In this document: piece by piece, positions 14,152 to 22,004 of the stretch
Position numbering within the stretch: the stretch's first letter is position 1
Layout of the letters: each line of letters starts with the position of its first letter
Assembly (NCBI GenBank): GCA_017523995.1
Contig: JAFWUX010000172.1
Coordinates: 1-24,780, forward strand
DNA: 24,780 bases
Reading direction: 5' to 3'
Origin: Oscillospiraceae bacterium
Lineage (GTDB): Bacteria; Bacillota_A; Clostridia; Oscillospirales; Ruminococcaceae
The notes under the pieces: model-generated
Told to the model about the DNA's origin: nothing
Seen by the model: the letters and a program-made list of their open reading frames with translations, nothing else
Databases searched by the model: none
Position numbers and translations under genes: made by a program

Positions 14152-14945
14152 TTACCGAACTGAAACGTCAGACCGAAATCGACCGGCGCTCGCTTGCCGG
14201 CTGTCACTACGGCCGCAAGATTCTCTGCAATCTGGTCGCATACGGCACAAAATACAGCTTCTGCAGGTTTTTCCGCATCCGCTCGCACGATAAGGTCGCG
14301 TGGATGATGCTGCAGAACAGCACGCTGCTCATCAGCTCACAGGCAGATTTCACAAACGATGACGAAGCACATGAGGAGCTTTCGGTTTTCATCCGGATGC
14401 ACCAGCCGTTCCGCGTGGAGGGCGCCCAGTCGCTGCTCTCCGGACTCAAACTCGGCAGCTACCAGACGCTTCACCGCTCCGTGTTCCGGCTGGAACCGGG
14501 CGGCATCTCGCCGCTGTTTGATCCGGAGCAGGTCAACCGCGCCCCGAAGCTCGACGATGTCTACGCAATCCTCGCGGAGGGCTTTCCGAATCTCATCGCC
14601 TATGATCTCTGGCTGACCGACACCTCGCATATGGTGCGGCGCGGTCTGCGGCAGTGCTTCACATATTTCAATGTCACCGCAGCAACCGCGATCTACGATT
14701 ACGGCGATCAGGTGCTGATCGGGCAGGTGGCGACAAAGGTCGCGGCGCGCGGCAAGGGCTATGCGCGGGATTTTCTGCACTGGATCGCGAATGATCTCGA
14801 GGCACGCGGCAAGACCGGCATCCTCTATGCGCTGGATATCCGCAAGAGCTTCTATGAGGAGATCGGCTTCACGCTGCTGGAATCGGAATTTGTCTGGGAG
14901 CGCATCCACGATGCAGAGCCGGACGGCGGCAAGGGTGTGCTGTAA
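14148..14945 (+). CDS. GNAT-family N-acetyltransferase with N-terminal extension
   Basis: A 265-residue protein, third in the M42 operon. The C-terminal third is a GNAT fold. Motif A is QVATKVAARGKGYARDFLHW, whose RGKGYA is the acetyl-CoA pyrophosphate loop. It is followed by the late SFYEEIGF, the usual motif B tyrosine/phenylalanine region. The first 150 residues look like a degenerate second acyltransferase half, a layout seen in two-domain GNATs. The start is TTG, overlapping the previous stop as TTGA with AGGAGG 6 bases ahead; an upstream frame has no ribosome binding site. The substrate is unknown. A role in acetylating amino acids or peptide ends next to two aminopeptidases is conceivable but only inferred. 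Confidence 0.85.
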   Translation: MITELKRQTEIDRRSLAGCHYGRKILCNLVAYGTKYSFCRFFRIRSHDKVAWMMLQNSTLLISSQADFTNDDEAHEELSVFIRMHQPFRVEGAQSLLSGLKLGSYQTLHRSVFRLEPGGISPLFDPEQVNRAPKLDDVYAILAEGFPNLIAYDLWLTDTSHMVRRGLRQCFTYFNVTAATAIYDYGDQVLIGQVATKVAARGKGYARDFLHWIANDLEARGKTGILYALDIRKSFYEEIGFTLLESEFVWERIHDAEPDGGKGVL

Positions 14946-15028
14946 TAATATAGGGAATAGAAAAGCGCGGTGATCTTCCGCTCTCCGGAATAGGCGCCGC
15001 ACTTCGGTATACAATATAAGGAGAAAAT

Positions 15029-16294
15029 ATGCATTCGGTTTTTGATTTTGACAAACGGCTGCTCGCAGCGGCAAAGGCTGCCGAGGACGCCGCAAAACCG
15101 CAGTTTGAGGAGATCGACAACATCTCCCAGCACGGCAGCGCAAAGGTGCTGCGTGCTTTTCAGGCAAACAAGGTCTCTGCCGCCTGCTTTGCCGGTGCAA
15201 ACGGCTACGGCTATGACGATGTCGGGCGCGACACGCTGGACAAGGTCTGGGCAGAGGTGTTCCATACAGAGGATGCGCTCGTGCGGCATCATTTCGTCTC
15301 CGGCACACACGCGCTTTCGACGGCGCTGTTCGGCGTCCTGCGCACCGGCGATAAAATGGTCTCCGTCACCGGCAGCCCGTATGATACGCTTGAGGAGGTC
15401 ATCGGCATCCGCGGAAAGGGCAACGGCTCGCTCGCGGATTACGGCATCACCTACGGGCAGGTCGATCTGAAGGCGGACGGCACCCCCGATTATGACGCGA
15501 TCCCCGAAGCCGTCAAGAACGCAAAGGTTGTCTATCTGCAGCGTTCGCGCGGCTACTCGCTGCGTCCGGCGCTGACGGTCAGCGATATCCGCAGAATCGT
15601 CGAGCTTGCGCGGACAACCAATCCGGACGCGATCGTTATGGTCGATAACTGCTACGGCGAATTCGTCGAATATGACGAGCCGACCGATGCAGGCGCCGAT
15701 CTCATCATCGGCTCGCTGATCAAGAATCCCGGCGGCGGCATCGCGGAAACCGGCGGCTATATCGCCGGAAAGGCTGCGCTTGTCGAGCAGTGCGCCTACC
15801 GCCTGACATGCGTCGGCATGGGCAAGGAGGTCGGCTGCTCGCTGAATCAGTGCCGCTCGATGTATCTCGGTCTGTTCATGGCGCCTGAGGTTGTAGCAAA
15901 TGCACGCAAAACCGGCGCTTTTGCAGCATCGCTGTTCCGTTCGCTCGGCTTTGAGTGTCTGCCCGCCGCAGGACAGACCGCCGGTGATATCATCACTGTG
16001 CTCGCGCTGCGCTCCCCCGCTGCAATGGAGGCGTTCTGCGCAGGCATTCAGGCGGGTTCCCCTGTTGATTCCTATGTCACGCCCGAGGCGTGGGATATGC
16101 CCGGCTACGAGAGCAAGGTCATCATGGCTGCCGGAACATTCACCGGCGGCGCTTCAATCGAGCTTTCCGCAGACGGTCCGATGCGCGACCCGTTTGCGGT
16201 GTATCTGCAGGGCGGCATCACCTACGGCAGCGGCAAGCTCGGCATCCTGACAGCGGCACAGTCCATGCTGGACCGCGGTCTCATCACATTCTGA
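15029..16294 (+). CDS. PLP enzyme of the methionine gamma-lyase/aluminium resistance family
   Basis: A 421-residue fold-type I PLP enzyme of the Met_gamma_lyase family (PF06838), long annotated as aluminium resistance protein and near 410-430 residues in Clostridia. Visible residues: FVSGTHALSTALFGVLRTGD for the cofactor phosphate region, Asp206 (IVMVDNCYGEF) to hold the pyridine nitrogen, and Lys232 (GSLIKNPGGGIAETGGYIAG) as the Schiff-base lysine. It probably performs a C-S or related lyase reaction on a sulphur amino acid in the cytoplasm; the exact reaction is not established from sequence. AAGGAG lies 5 bases ahead of the ATG. An 83-base gap from the GNAT gene has no strong terminator, so it may belong to the same transcript. 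Confidence 0.93.
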   Translation: MHSVFDFDKRLLAAAKAAEDAAKPQFEEIDNISQHGSAKVLRAFQANKVSAACFAGANGYGYDDVGRDTLDKVWAEVFHTEDALVRHHFVSGTHALSTALFGVLRTGDKMVSVTGSPYDTLEEVIGIRGKGNGSLADYGITYGQVDLKADGTPDYDAIPEAVKNAKVVYLQRSRGYSLRPALTVSDIRRIVELARTTNPDAIVMVDNCYGEFVEYDEPTDAGADLIIGSLIKNPGGGIAETGGYIAGKAALVEQCAYRLTCVGMGKEVGCSLNQCRSMYLGLFMAPEVVANARKTGAFAASLFRSLGFECLPAAGQTAGDIITVLALRSPAAMEAFCAGIQAGSPVDSYVTPEAWDMPGYESKVIMAAGTFTGGASIELSADGPMRDPFAVYLQGGITYGSGKLGILTAAQSMLDRGLITF

Positions 16295-16322
16295 ACCTCA
16301 TGAAAGAAAGGAAGTTTTGACA

Positions 16323-17123
16323 ATGGCAGATCACGATAAAACCGGCGAGCTCTCGATCAACAACTACTTTGATGAAGGTCTTGCGGACGGCACCGAGCCG
16401 AACAATCCCTTCGAGGTTCTGGAACCGGAGGAGCCGAAGAAAAAGAAAAAAACTGTCAGCAGCAAGCGCAGCCGCCGCCCCGGACACAAGCGCGTTCTTG
16501 TGGTGCTGTGTGTGATTCTCGCACTGATTCTTGCGGCTGTGATTTTCTTCTTCATCCAGCACCGCCGCAATGACGGCCAGCGCTACGCTAAGAAGTTCTC
16601 GGAGAACATCGGCAAGCAGATCACCTCGGCGCAGAAGGCTGCCGGCATCACGCCGAAACAGCGCTCGGATTATGCAACGCTCAACAGCCTCTATTCCTCG
16701 TATCAGGGCATTGCAGAAAGCAGCAAAAGCTGCCGCATTCAGGGCGTCAAAATGCCGGAATGGGCGATCTTCCTCAACACCGATGCCGAGGAGCTGACGA
16801 ACGTCACCTACTATAACTATGACCTGCTGGAGAAAAATGTCTTCGGCACCGAGCGCAAGGCGTATATCGACCACCAGTCGATCAAGCCGGGCGCCACGCT
16901 CGAGACCGTCGAGCAGACGCTTGATCTCGTTCCCTACCGCATCCAGTATCTGCAGGGCAAGACCGAGCTGCGCGAATACCGCTACTGCTACAAGGACGGC
17001 AACTCCGACGAGATCGCTTCTTATGTCATCACCGCACTTTGGGATGAAAACGGCGTATTAACTGATATTTCGCAGACCAAGCGCAACTATATCGGCACGC
17101 TGCTCGCGAGCCCCGAAGCATAA
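16323..17123 (+). CDS. Single-pass membrane protein, unknown function
   Basis: A 266-residue protein with three parts. A cytoplasmic tail (1-56) is acidic and then strongly basic (EEPKKKKKTVSSKRSRRPGHKR). One transmembrane helix lies at about 58-79 (LVVLCVILALILAAVIFFFI). An extracytoplasmic domain of about 185 residues follows. The basic block before the helix fixes the N-in orientation. I do not recognise the ectodomain. It lies 29 bases after the PLP enzyme and just upstream of the kinase-like receptor, whose ectodomain also faces outside. The tail, with many Ser/Thr next to Lys/Arg, resembles substrates of Ser/Thr kinases, but no evidence links them beyond position. An alternative TTG start six bases earlier is possible. 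Confidence 0.8.
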   Translation: MADHDKTGELSINNYFDEGLADGTEPNNPFEVLEPEEPKKKKKTVSSKRSRRPGHKRVLVVLCVILALILAAVIFFFIQHRRNDGQRYAKKFSENIGKQITSAQKAAGITPKQRSDYATLNSLYSSYQGIAESSKSCRIQGVKMPEWAIFLNTDAEELTNVTYYNYDLLEKNVFGTERKAYIDHQSIKPGATLETVEQTLDLVPYRIQYLQGKTELREYRYCYKDGNSDEIASYVITALWDENGVLTDISQTKRNYIGTLLASPEA

Positions 17124-17238
17124 CGTTTATTCAACTGAAATCCGCGTAAACAACCTGTCCGGTTTTGTCGAAACCGCCGAAAAACATTACAAAAATGCTA
17201 CAATTTGAAAGCAAATCGGTGCAATCATCGGAAAATCA

Positions 17239-17267
17239 TTGACAGAACGCCGGATTCCTGATAAAAT
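17239..17267 (+). promoter_or_regulatory. Sigma-A promoter of the kinase-like receptor gene
   Basis: TTGACA (17239-17244), 17 bases, TAAAAT (17262-17267). The start codon is 88 bases further on, leaving a leader of about 80 bases. A small GGTTT-tgtcg-AAACC hairpin at about 17160-17175 separates it from the previous gene. Confidence 0.85.
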
Positions 17268-17354
17268 GTAAACTGGATTGTCAGAATAGTCTTCCTGCGC
17301 AGGACAATTATATGTTCATTGAAGGATGCGCAGGGTTGGGAAGGAGTTTATGCA

Positions 17355-19766
17355 ATGAGCGATCTGAAGCTCTGCTTTGGCTGCATGGAGCCGCTGGGCA
17401 GCGATGAGACGGTCTGCGCGCGCTGCGGCTACGATCAGCACAGCACCTGTCTCTCGAATTACCTCAAGCCCGGCACAATGCTGCATGAGCGCTTTCTGGT
17501 CGGAAAAATGCTCGCCGCGAACGGCGAAGGCGTCACATATATCGGCTATGATTCCTCAGTGGACTGCAAGGTCCTGATCCGCGAATATTTCCCCGAGCGC
17601 CTTTGCAGCCGCGTGCAGAACAGCACGGCGATCAATGTCAATTATGAGCATCTTGCGCAGTATAAAGCACTCATGGCGGAATATACCGAGCTGAACAAGG
17701 CACTTGCCCGTTTGCGGAATCTCAGCCACCTGAATCCCGCGCTCGATATGTTCGCCGAGAACAACACCACCTATGCAGTCTATGAATACCTCGAGGGCAG
17801 CACGCTCCTCGATTACCTCAAGGAAAACGCCGGAGAGCTGAGCTGGAACACCGTCCGCCGGATCTTTCCGCCGCTGTTCACAACGCTCAGCCTGCTCCAT
17901 AACGCAGGCGTTCTGCACCGCGGTCTGAGTCCCGAAACGATCTTTGTCACCGACAAAGGCGAAATCAAGCTGACAGGCTTCTGCATCTCCGCCGTGCGCA
18001 CGAACGATACCGAGCTCGATGCAGAGCTCTTTGACGGCTACGCTGCCCCCGAGCAGTATTTTGCCGACCGGCAGCAGGGCACATGGACCGATGTCTATGG
18101 CATCTGCGCCGTGCTCTACCGCATCCTCACCGGCTGCAGAGCGACCGATGCGATGTCGCGGCAGGATTATGACATTCTTGTCCCGCCGAGTGAGCTGAAT
18201 CCGAAGATTCCGGAGAATGTTTCCGAGGGCATCATGAAGGGTCTGCTGCTTGACGGCAGCATGCGCGTCCGCACGATCACCGATCTCGTCACGCTCCTGT
18301 TTGATACGGAGCCTGTCACGGAGCAGGAACCGCATCCGGCAGATGCGTTCAACGATCCGCTGCCCGCATCCAAGGGCTCGACTGCCGTGTTCCATCCGCA
18401 GACGCACCACACCGCGGAGCACCAGAATGTCAGCCACAGCCAGAATCACAGCCAGCCGCAGAGACGGCCGCAGCAGCGTCCGCAGAACGGAAACGGTCAG
18501 AACCGCAGCGGTCAGAGCCGCAATCCGCAGCAGCGCAGACCTGCAAGCGCAAACGGTCAGCGCCGCCCGCAGCAGTCTCAGCAGCGCAGCAGCAGCGGTT
18601 CCAGACCGCGTCAGGCTGCCGCCGCACATACCAATCACCCGCAGACCCGCCGCCCTGCCGCAGCCGCAGCAACCGCTGCACGCAACCGCAAGGCTGAGGA
18701 GGCAACGGTATTTGAGCGCATCCGCGCACCGCTGTTCATCGCAATCCTGTTCTTTGCGATCCTGACGCTTGTTGTCTGGGCGATTGTAAAGGTGCTGAGC
18801 GGTTTCGGCAACGGCAATGACACGCTGTTCAAGGATAAGAACAGCTCTGTTTCCGATAACATCATCCCCGCGCAGACCGATGAGCCCTCGCCGGATGAGC
18901 ATCCGGATTTTGTTGTGCCGGATCTCGTCGGCAAGAGCTACTCGATCAAAAAGGAGGAGATGGATTCCTACGGCTACCTCAAGCTGGATCCGGAATTCGT
19001 CTTCCGCGAGGATCACCCGAAGGACATGATCTATGAGCAGGAGATCGAGCCGGGCACGCTGGTTGTCACCGGCAGCACGCTGAAGGTCAAGGTCAGCCTC
19101 GGCACCTCGAATCTCGTCATCCCGACCTTTAAGGATATGCAGCTCAAGAGCTACCTGAAAGTGCTCGAGGATATGGGTCTTGCAGAGGCAATCGACGGCG
19201 GCGGAAACAACAATATCACGCCGAATGCGCCGAACGGTCTCTACTGGAGCTATCAGTCCAAGCTGACAACCGCCGCGCAGACCACCTCGCCCGAGACCGT
19301 CACCACCACCAAGGACGGCAAAACCCATATCGTCAAGTATATCTCCAAGGTGGATTACAACTATCAGAACGGCTATGTCTGCGCCGTCGAGCCGGAGCCG
19401 GGTACACCGTTCAATGCGCTCGATGACTACGAAATCACCGTGTATTATGCGTATAATCCGGTTTATGTTCAGGTCACCGGCATGACCCAGAACGGCACCA
19501 CCGCAACCGGTACGAAGAATACCAAGATCACCGGCATCACGACTTCCTCCAAGACAACGGCAAAGCTCCCTGACGGCACGGAAGTCACCGGACAGCAGAC
19601 CAAAGCACAGGAACAGCACACCGATGCACCGGCGAAGGCAACCGATCCGCCGCCTCCGGTTGTGACCGATCCGCCTGCGACGAATCCGCCGCCTCCTCCG
19701 GTTGTCACCGATCCGCCCGCACCGCCTCCGCCGGATAATCCGCCTGCAGAGAACAACGAGGGCTGA
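17355..19766 (+). CDS. Zinc-ribbon pseudokinase receptor with PASTA-like ectodomain
   Basis: An 803-residue membrane protein. Order: zinc ribbon with Cys7/10/21/24; kinase-like domain at about 45-315; Gln/Arg/Ser/Asn-rich disordered linker (345-450); transmembrane helix (about 458-480); two PASTA-like segments (about 518-583 and 586-700); Pro/Thr-rich tail ending in PPPP-VVTDPP repeats. The architecture matches PASTA Ser/Thr kinases that sense cell-wall fragments. However, the ATP lysine is Arg76 (VLIREYFP), the HRD loop reads HRGLSPETI (Gly190 for Asp, Thr195 for Asn) and DFG reads GFC (Gly208 for Asp). Structural landmarks APEQY (231-235) and Asp246 remain. It is therefore probably an inactive kinase that binds or scaffolds. 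AAGGAG lies 8 bases ahead of the ATG. Confidence 0.92.
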   Translation: MSDLKLCFGCMEPLGSDETVCARCGYDQHSTCLSNYLKPGTMLHERFLVGKMLAANGEGVTYIGYDSSVDCKVLIREYFPERLCSRVQNSTAINVNYEHLAQYKALMAEYTELNKALARLRNLSHLNPALDMFAENNTTYAVYEYLEGSTLLDYLKENAGELSWNTVRRIFPPLFTTLSLLHNAGVLHRGLSPETIFVTDKGEIKLTGFCISAVRTNDTELDAELFDGYAAPEQYFADRQQGTWTDVYGICAVLYRILTGCRATDAMSRQDYDILVPPSELNPKIPENVSEGIMKGLLLDGSMRVRTITDLVTLLFDTEPVTEQEPHPADAFNDPLPASKGSTAVFHPQTHHTAEHQNVSHSQNHSQPQRRPQQRPQNGNGQNRSGQSRNPQQRRPASANGQRRPQQSQQRSSSGSRPRQAAAAHTNHPQTRRPAAAAATAARNRKAEEATVFERIRAPLFIAILFFAILTLVVWAIVKVLSGFGNGNDTLFKDKNSSVSDNIIPAQTDEPSPDEHPDFVVPDLVGKSYSIKKEEMDSYGYLKLDPEFVFREDHPKDMIYEQEIEPGTLVVTGSTLKVKVSLGTSNLVIPTFKDMQLKSYLKVLEDMGLAEAIDGGGNNNITPNAPNGLYWSYQSKLTTAAQTTSPETVTTTKDGKTHIVKYISKVDYNYQNGYVCAVEPEPGTPFNALDDYEITVYYAYNPVYVQVTGMTQNGTTATGTKNTKITGITTSSKTTAKLPDGTEVTGQQTKAQEQHTDAPAKATDPPPPVVTDPPATNPPPPPVVTDPPAPPPPDNPPAENNEG

Positions 19767-19794
19767 TCGCAGAATCAGGAGCAATACCAAAATC

Positions 19795-19832
19795 AACACC
19801 GCGAAGCTGAGAATGTTTCGCGGTGTTTTTTT
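19795..19832 (+). terminator. Rho-independent terminator after the pseudokinase gene
   Basis: AACACCGCGAA (19795-19805) pairs with TTCGCGGTGTT (19817-19827) and the hairpin runs into seven Ts. It starts 28 bases after the stop. Confidence 0.92.
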
Positions 19833-19845
19833 CGGTATCGCTTCG

Positions 19846-19915
19846 CGATGATTGATAATGGGCTCCGCCCAAACCCGCCAAAGGGATACTATCCCTTTGG
19901 AATCCCATTAAAATA
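19846..19915 (+). repeat. Short hairpin repeat, inverted copy of 283-352
   Basis: GGGC-tcc-GCCC, then CCAAAGGGATAC/ATCCCTTTGG, then AATCCCATT. Same order of modules as the minus strand of 283-352, with different bases in the first stem. It lies between the terminator and spoVAD, where no gene is present. No sigma-G promoter for spoVAD could be named with confidence in 19916-20030. Confidence 0.6.
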
Positions 19916-20030
19916 AAATTTGTCAGTAAAGATATCCTGCTCGATAAAACGCTTGAGTGATAATATTTACTGTATGAAACCCGTATAAATGCATAAACTA
20001 TCAGCAAAACCAATCAAGGGAGATGCTGAT

Positions 20031-21056
20031 ATGAAAGAAGCAGGCAGTCTCATCCGGCTGCGCAGACCGCCCTCCGTGACAGCGTGGAGCAGTACCGTCG
20101 GGCAGAAGGAGGCGGAAGGTCCGCTCGGGGATTGCTTTGATATCGCCGAGCCGGACAGCCGCTTCGGACAGCCCACATGGGAACAGGCAGAAAGCGAACT
20201 GCAGCGACGCACCTTGCACCGGCTGCTCGAAAAAGCACGCATCAGCGCGGAAGATGTGAGCTGTCTGTTCGCCGGCGACCTCATCAACCAGTGCACCAGC
20301 TCGACCTATGCGCTGCGGCATCTCGACATCCCCTATTACGGCATTTTCGGCGCATGCTCGACCTTTGCCGAGGGGATTCAGCTTGCAGCGGCGATGGTCA
20401 CCGGCATGGAGCTGCCGCGCTGTGCCGTCCTGACATCTTCGCACTTCTCGAGCGCCGAGCGGCAGTTCCGCTTTCCGCTCGCATACGGCGGACAGCGCAC
20501 CCCGAATGCACAGTGGACATGCACCGCAGCAGGCGCCGTGCTGCTCGCCCCGACCGCTGCGCCGCCCTATGTCCGCGGCATCTGTGCGGGCAGAATCCGC
20601 GATCTCGGCATCACCGATGCAAGCAATATGGGCGCTGCAATGGCGCCTGCCGCCGCGGATACAATCGCGCGGTATCTCTCCGCGACGCGCACCCGTCCTG
20701 CGGATTATGACGCCATTGTGACCGGCGATCTCGGGATCGTCGGAAGCAGGCTGCTGATCCGGCTGATGGAGCAGAACGGCTATGAGCTGCGCGGTGTGCA
20801 TCAGGACTGCGGCGTCATGATGTTTGACCAGAACCGGCAAGATACCCACGCAGGCGGCTCTGGCTGCGGCTGTTCAGCAAGCATCATCTGCGGATATTTT
20901 CTGCCGCGGCTGCAATCCGGCGCGCTGCATAATGTGCTCTATGCGGCGACCGGCGCGCTGCTCTCCCCGATGCTCTGTCAGCAGGGCGAGAGCATTCCGG
21001 GAATCTGCCACGTTGTGCATCTCTCGCACGAATCGGGAAAGGAGCAGGCATCATGA
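20031..21056 (+). CDS. spoVAD: Stage V sporulation protein AD
   Basis: A 341-residue protein with a thiolase-like fold, close to the usual length of about 338. SpoVAD binds dipicolinic acid (DPA) and is part of the SpoVA channel that loads DPA into the forespore and releases it at germination. Family landmarks: AGDLINQCTSSTYALRHL, PYYGIFGACSTFAEGIQLAA with the thiolase-position Cys, SSHFSSAERQFRFPL, TGDLGIVGSRLL and HQDCGVMMFD. The start at 20031 is chosen because AGGGAG lies 8 bases ahead; an ATG at 19989 has none. It overlaps spoVAE by 4 bases. spoVAC, which normally precedes it, is not here. Its presence shows the organism carries sporulation genes. Confidence 0.95.
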   Translation: MKEAGSLIRLRRPPSVTAWSSTVGQKEAEGPLGDCFDIAEPDSRFGQPTWEQAESELQRRTLHRLLEKARISAEDVSCLFAGDLINQCTSSTYALRHLDIPYYGIFGACSTFAEGIQLAAAMVTGMELPRCAVLTSSHFSSAERQFRFPLAYGGQRTPNAQWTCTAAGAVLLAPTAAPPYVRGICAGRIRDLGITDASNMGAAMAPAAADTIARYLSATRTRPADYDAIVTGDLGIVGSRLLIRLMEQNGYELRGVHQDCGVMMFDQNRQDTHAGGSGCGCSASIICGYFLPRLQSGALHNVLYAATGALLSPMLCQQGESIPGICHVVHLSHESGKEQAS

Positions 21057-21409
21057 ACTATTTGTGGGCATTTGTGATCGGCGGGCTGCTCTGTGTCATC
21101 GGGCAGCTTTTGATTGATGACACCAAGCTGACACCGGCGCGCATTCTCGTCGGATATGTGGTCGCGGGCGTGACGCTCGGCGGTCTCGGGGTCTATCCGC
21201 ATCTGGTGGAGCTGGCAGGCGCAGGCGCGACCGTGCCGCTCTCAGGATTCGGCAATCTGCTCGCGCAGGGCATCCGCGAGCAGGTCGATGCAAACGGGTT
21301 GCTCGGCGTCCTGACAGGCGGGCTGCAGGCGGCATCCGGCGGCATCACGGCAGCGCTCCTGTTCGGATTGCTCGCCGCCTTCTTCTTTCGCACCCCAGCA
21401 AGGGAGTAA
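21053..21409 (+). CDS. spoVAE: Stage V sporulation protein AE (SpoVAEb type)
   Basis: A 118-residue, almost wholly hydrophobic protein with three to four membrane helices and the family signatures FVIGGLLCVIGQLLID, YPHLVELAGAGATVPLSGFG and GLLGVLTGGLQAASGGITAA. It is a membrane subunit of the SpoVA DPA channel in the inner forespore membrane. ATGA overlap with spoVAD indicates coupled translation. The length is that of SpoVAEb, the membrane form, not the soluble SpoVAEa. A repeat mosaic begins right after its stop. Confidence 0.95.
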   Translation: MNYLWAFVIGGLLCVIGQLLIDDTKLTPARILVGYVVAGVTLGGLGVYPHLVELAGAGATVPLSGFGNLLAQGIREQVDANGLLGVLTGGLQAASGGITAALLFGLLAAFFFRTPARE

Positions 21410-21840
21410 CGGTGTCTCCGACGGATCAATAATGGGGGCTTACAGTGTTGCTGTGCAAACTGTGCCCCAAACAATGATAACAACTTAAGGCGCACACGGC
21501 GAAGCCGAAATAAAAGTTTTGGTCGAGCTTTTTCAAAAGCTCGCAGGTTTCCAAAGGGCGGCGCCCTTTGGTCGCACTCCGCAGAGTGCGAAATGCCCCT
21601 GCGCAAGGAGCTCCGCAGGGGTGAATCCGATAAAACGATCCGGTGGATCGTTTTTCGGAGAGGGGCGCCCTGCGATAGAGGGCGCCCCTAAGTGAATTGC
21701 AGCGCAATTCACTGGGAAACGCAACATCTTAAGTTGTTGGCATTAGTGCCCCCAAGCCCCCGCTGGGGATATTATCACCAGACCCCATTTTGATATGATT
21801 AGAACAAAGCCGCTCCGGAAAACGGGGCGGCTCTCTGTTT
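21410..21840 (+). repeat. Modular hairpin repeat, copy 2 (most complete)
   Basis: This gene-free stretch strings together hairpins. They are CGGCGAAGCCG (about 21497-21508), GAGCTT-tttcaa-AAGCTC (21525-21542), CCAAAGGGCGGCGCCCTTTGG (about 21551-21570), CGCACTC-cgca-GAGTGCG (21573-21590), CCCCTGCG..CGCAGGGG, GGGGCGCCC/GGGCGCCCC (21662-21688), GTGAATTGC/GCAATTCAC and a GGGGATA block. The start GTGTCTCCGACGGAT is shared with 149-163. It ends with GCCGCTCCG/CGGGGCGGC at 21808-21831, a possible weak terminator for spoVAE. Open frames across it are spurious. Confidence 0.8.
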
Positions 21841-21924
21841 GCAGGAAAAAAGATAAAAATATGACATAAACAGCTGGTTCTTGCAAGGTTTGTAAACAAT
21901 CTGCGAAAAAGCCGCGGAAACCTC

Positions 21925-21953
21925 TTGCTTTTTGTCCGGATATATGTTAGAAT
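21925..21953 (+). promoter_or_regulatory. Sigma-A promoter of cellobiose phosphorylase
   Basis: TTGCTT (21925-21930), 17 bases, TAGAAT (21948-21953), with TGT ahead of the -10 box (extended -10). The ATG is about 50 bases downstream. No operator-like palindrome is obvious between them. Confidence 0.8.
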
Positions 21954-22004
21954 AAAAGTGTCTGATGTTCAGACAAGGTCATTTTACATTCAGGAGGAAA
22001 GAGT

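Noticed and set aside
17556..19799. 747-residue open frame on the minus strand
   Set aside because: It is antisense to the pseudokinase gene, which has a ribosome binding site, promoter and recognisable domains; the long frame is a result of high GC.
19916..20030. Sigma-G promoter for spoVAD (GTATG near 19972 with CATAAAC near 19990)
   Set aside because: The spacing is 15 instead of about 18 and the -10 box does not fit the consensus, so it was not listed.
21426..21727. Small open frames on the minus strand in the repeat mosaic
   Set aside because: They are made of palindromic repeat modules, lack ribosome binding sites and differ between frames in the repeat copies.
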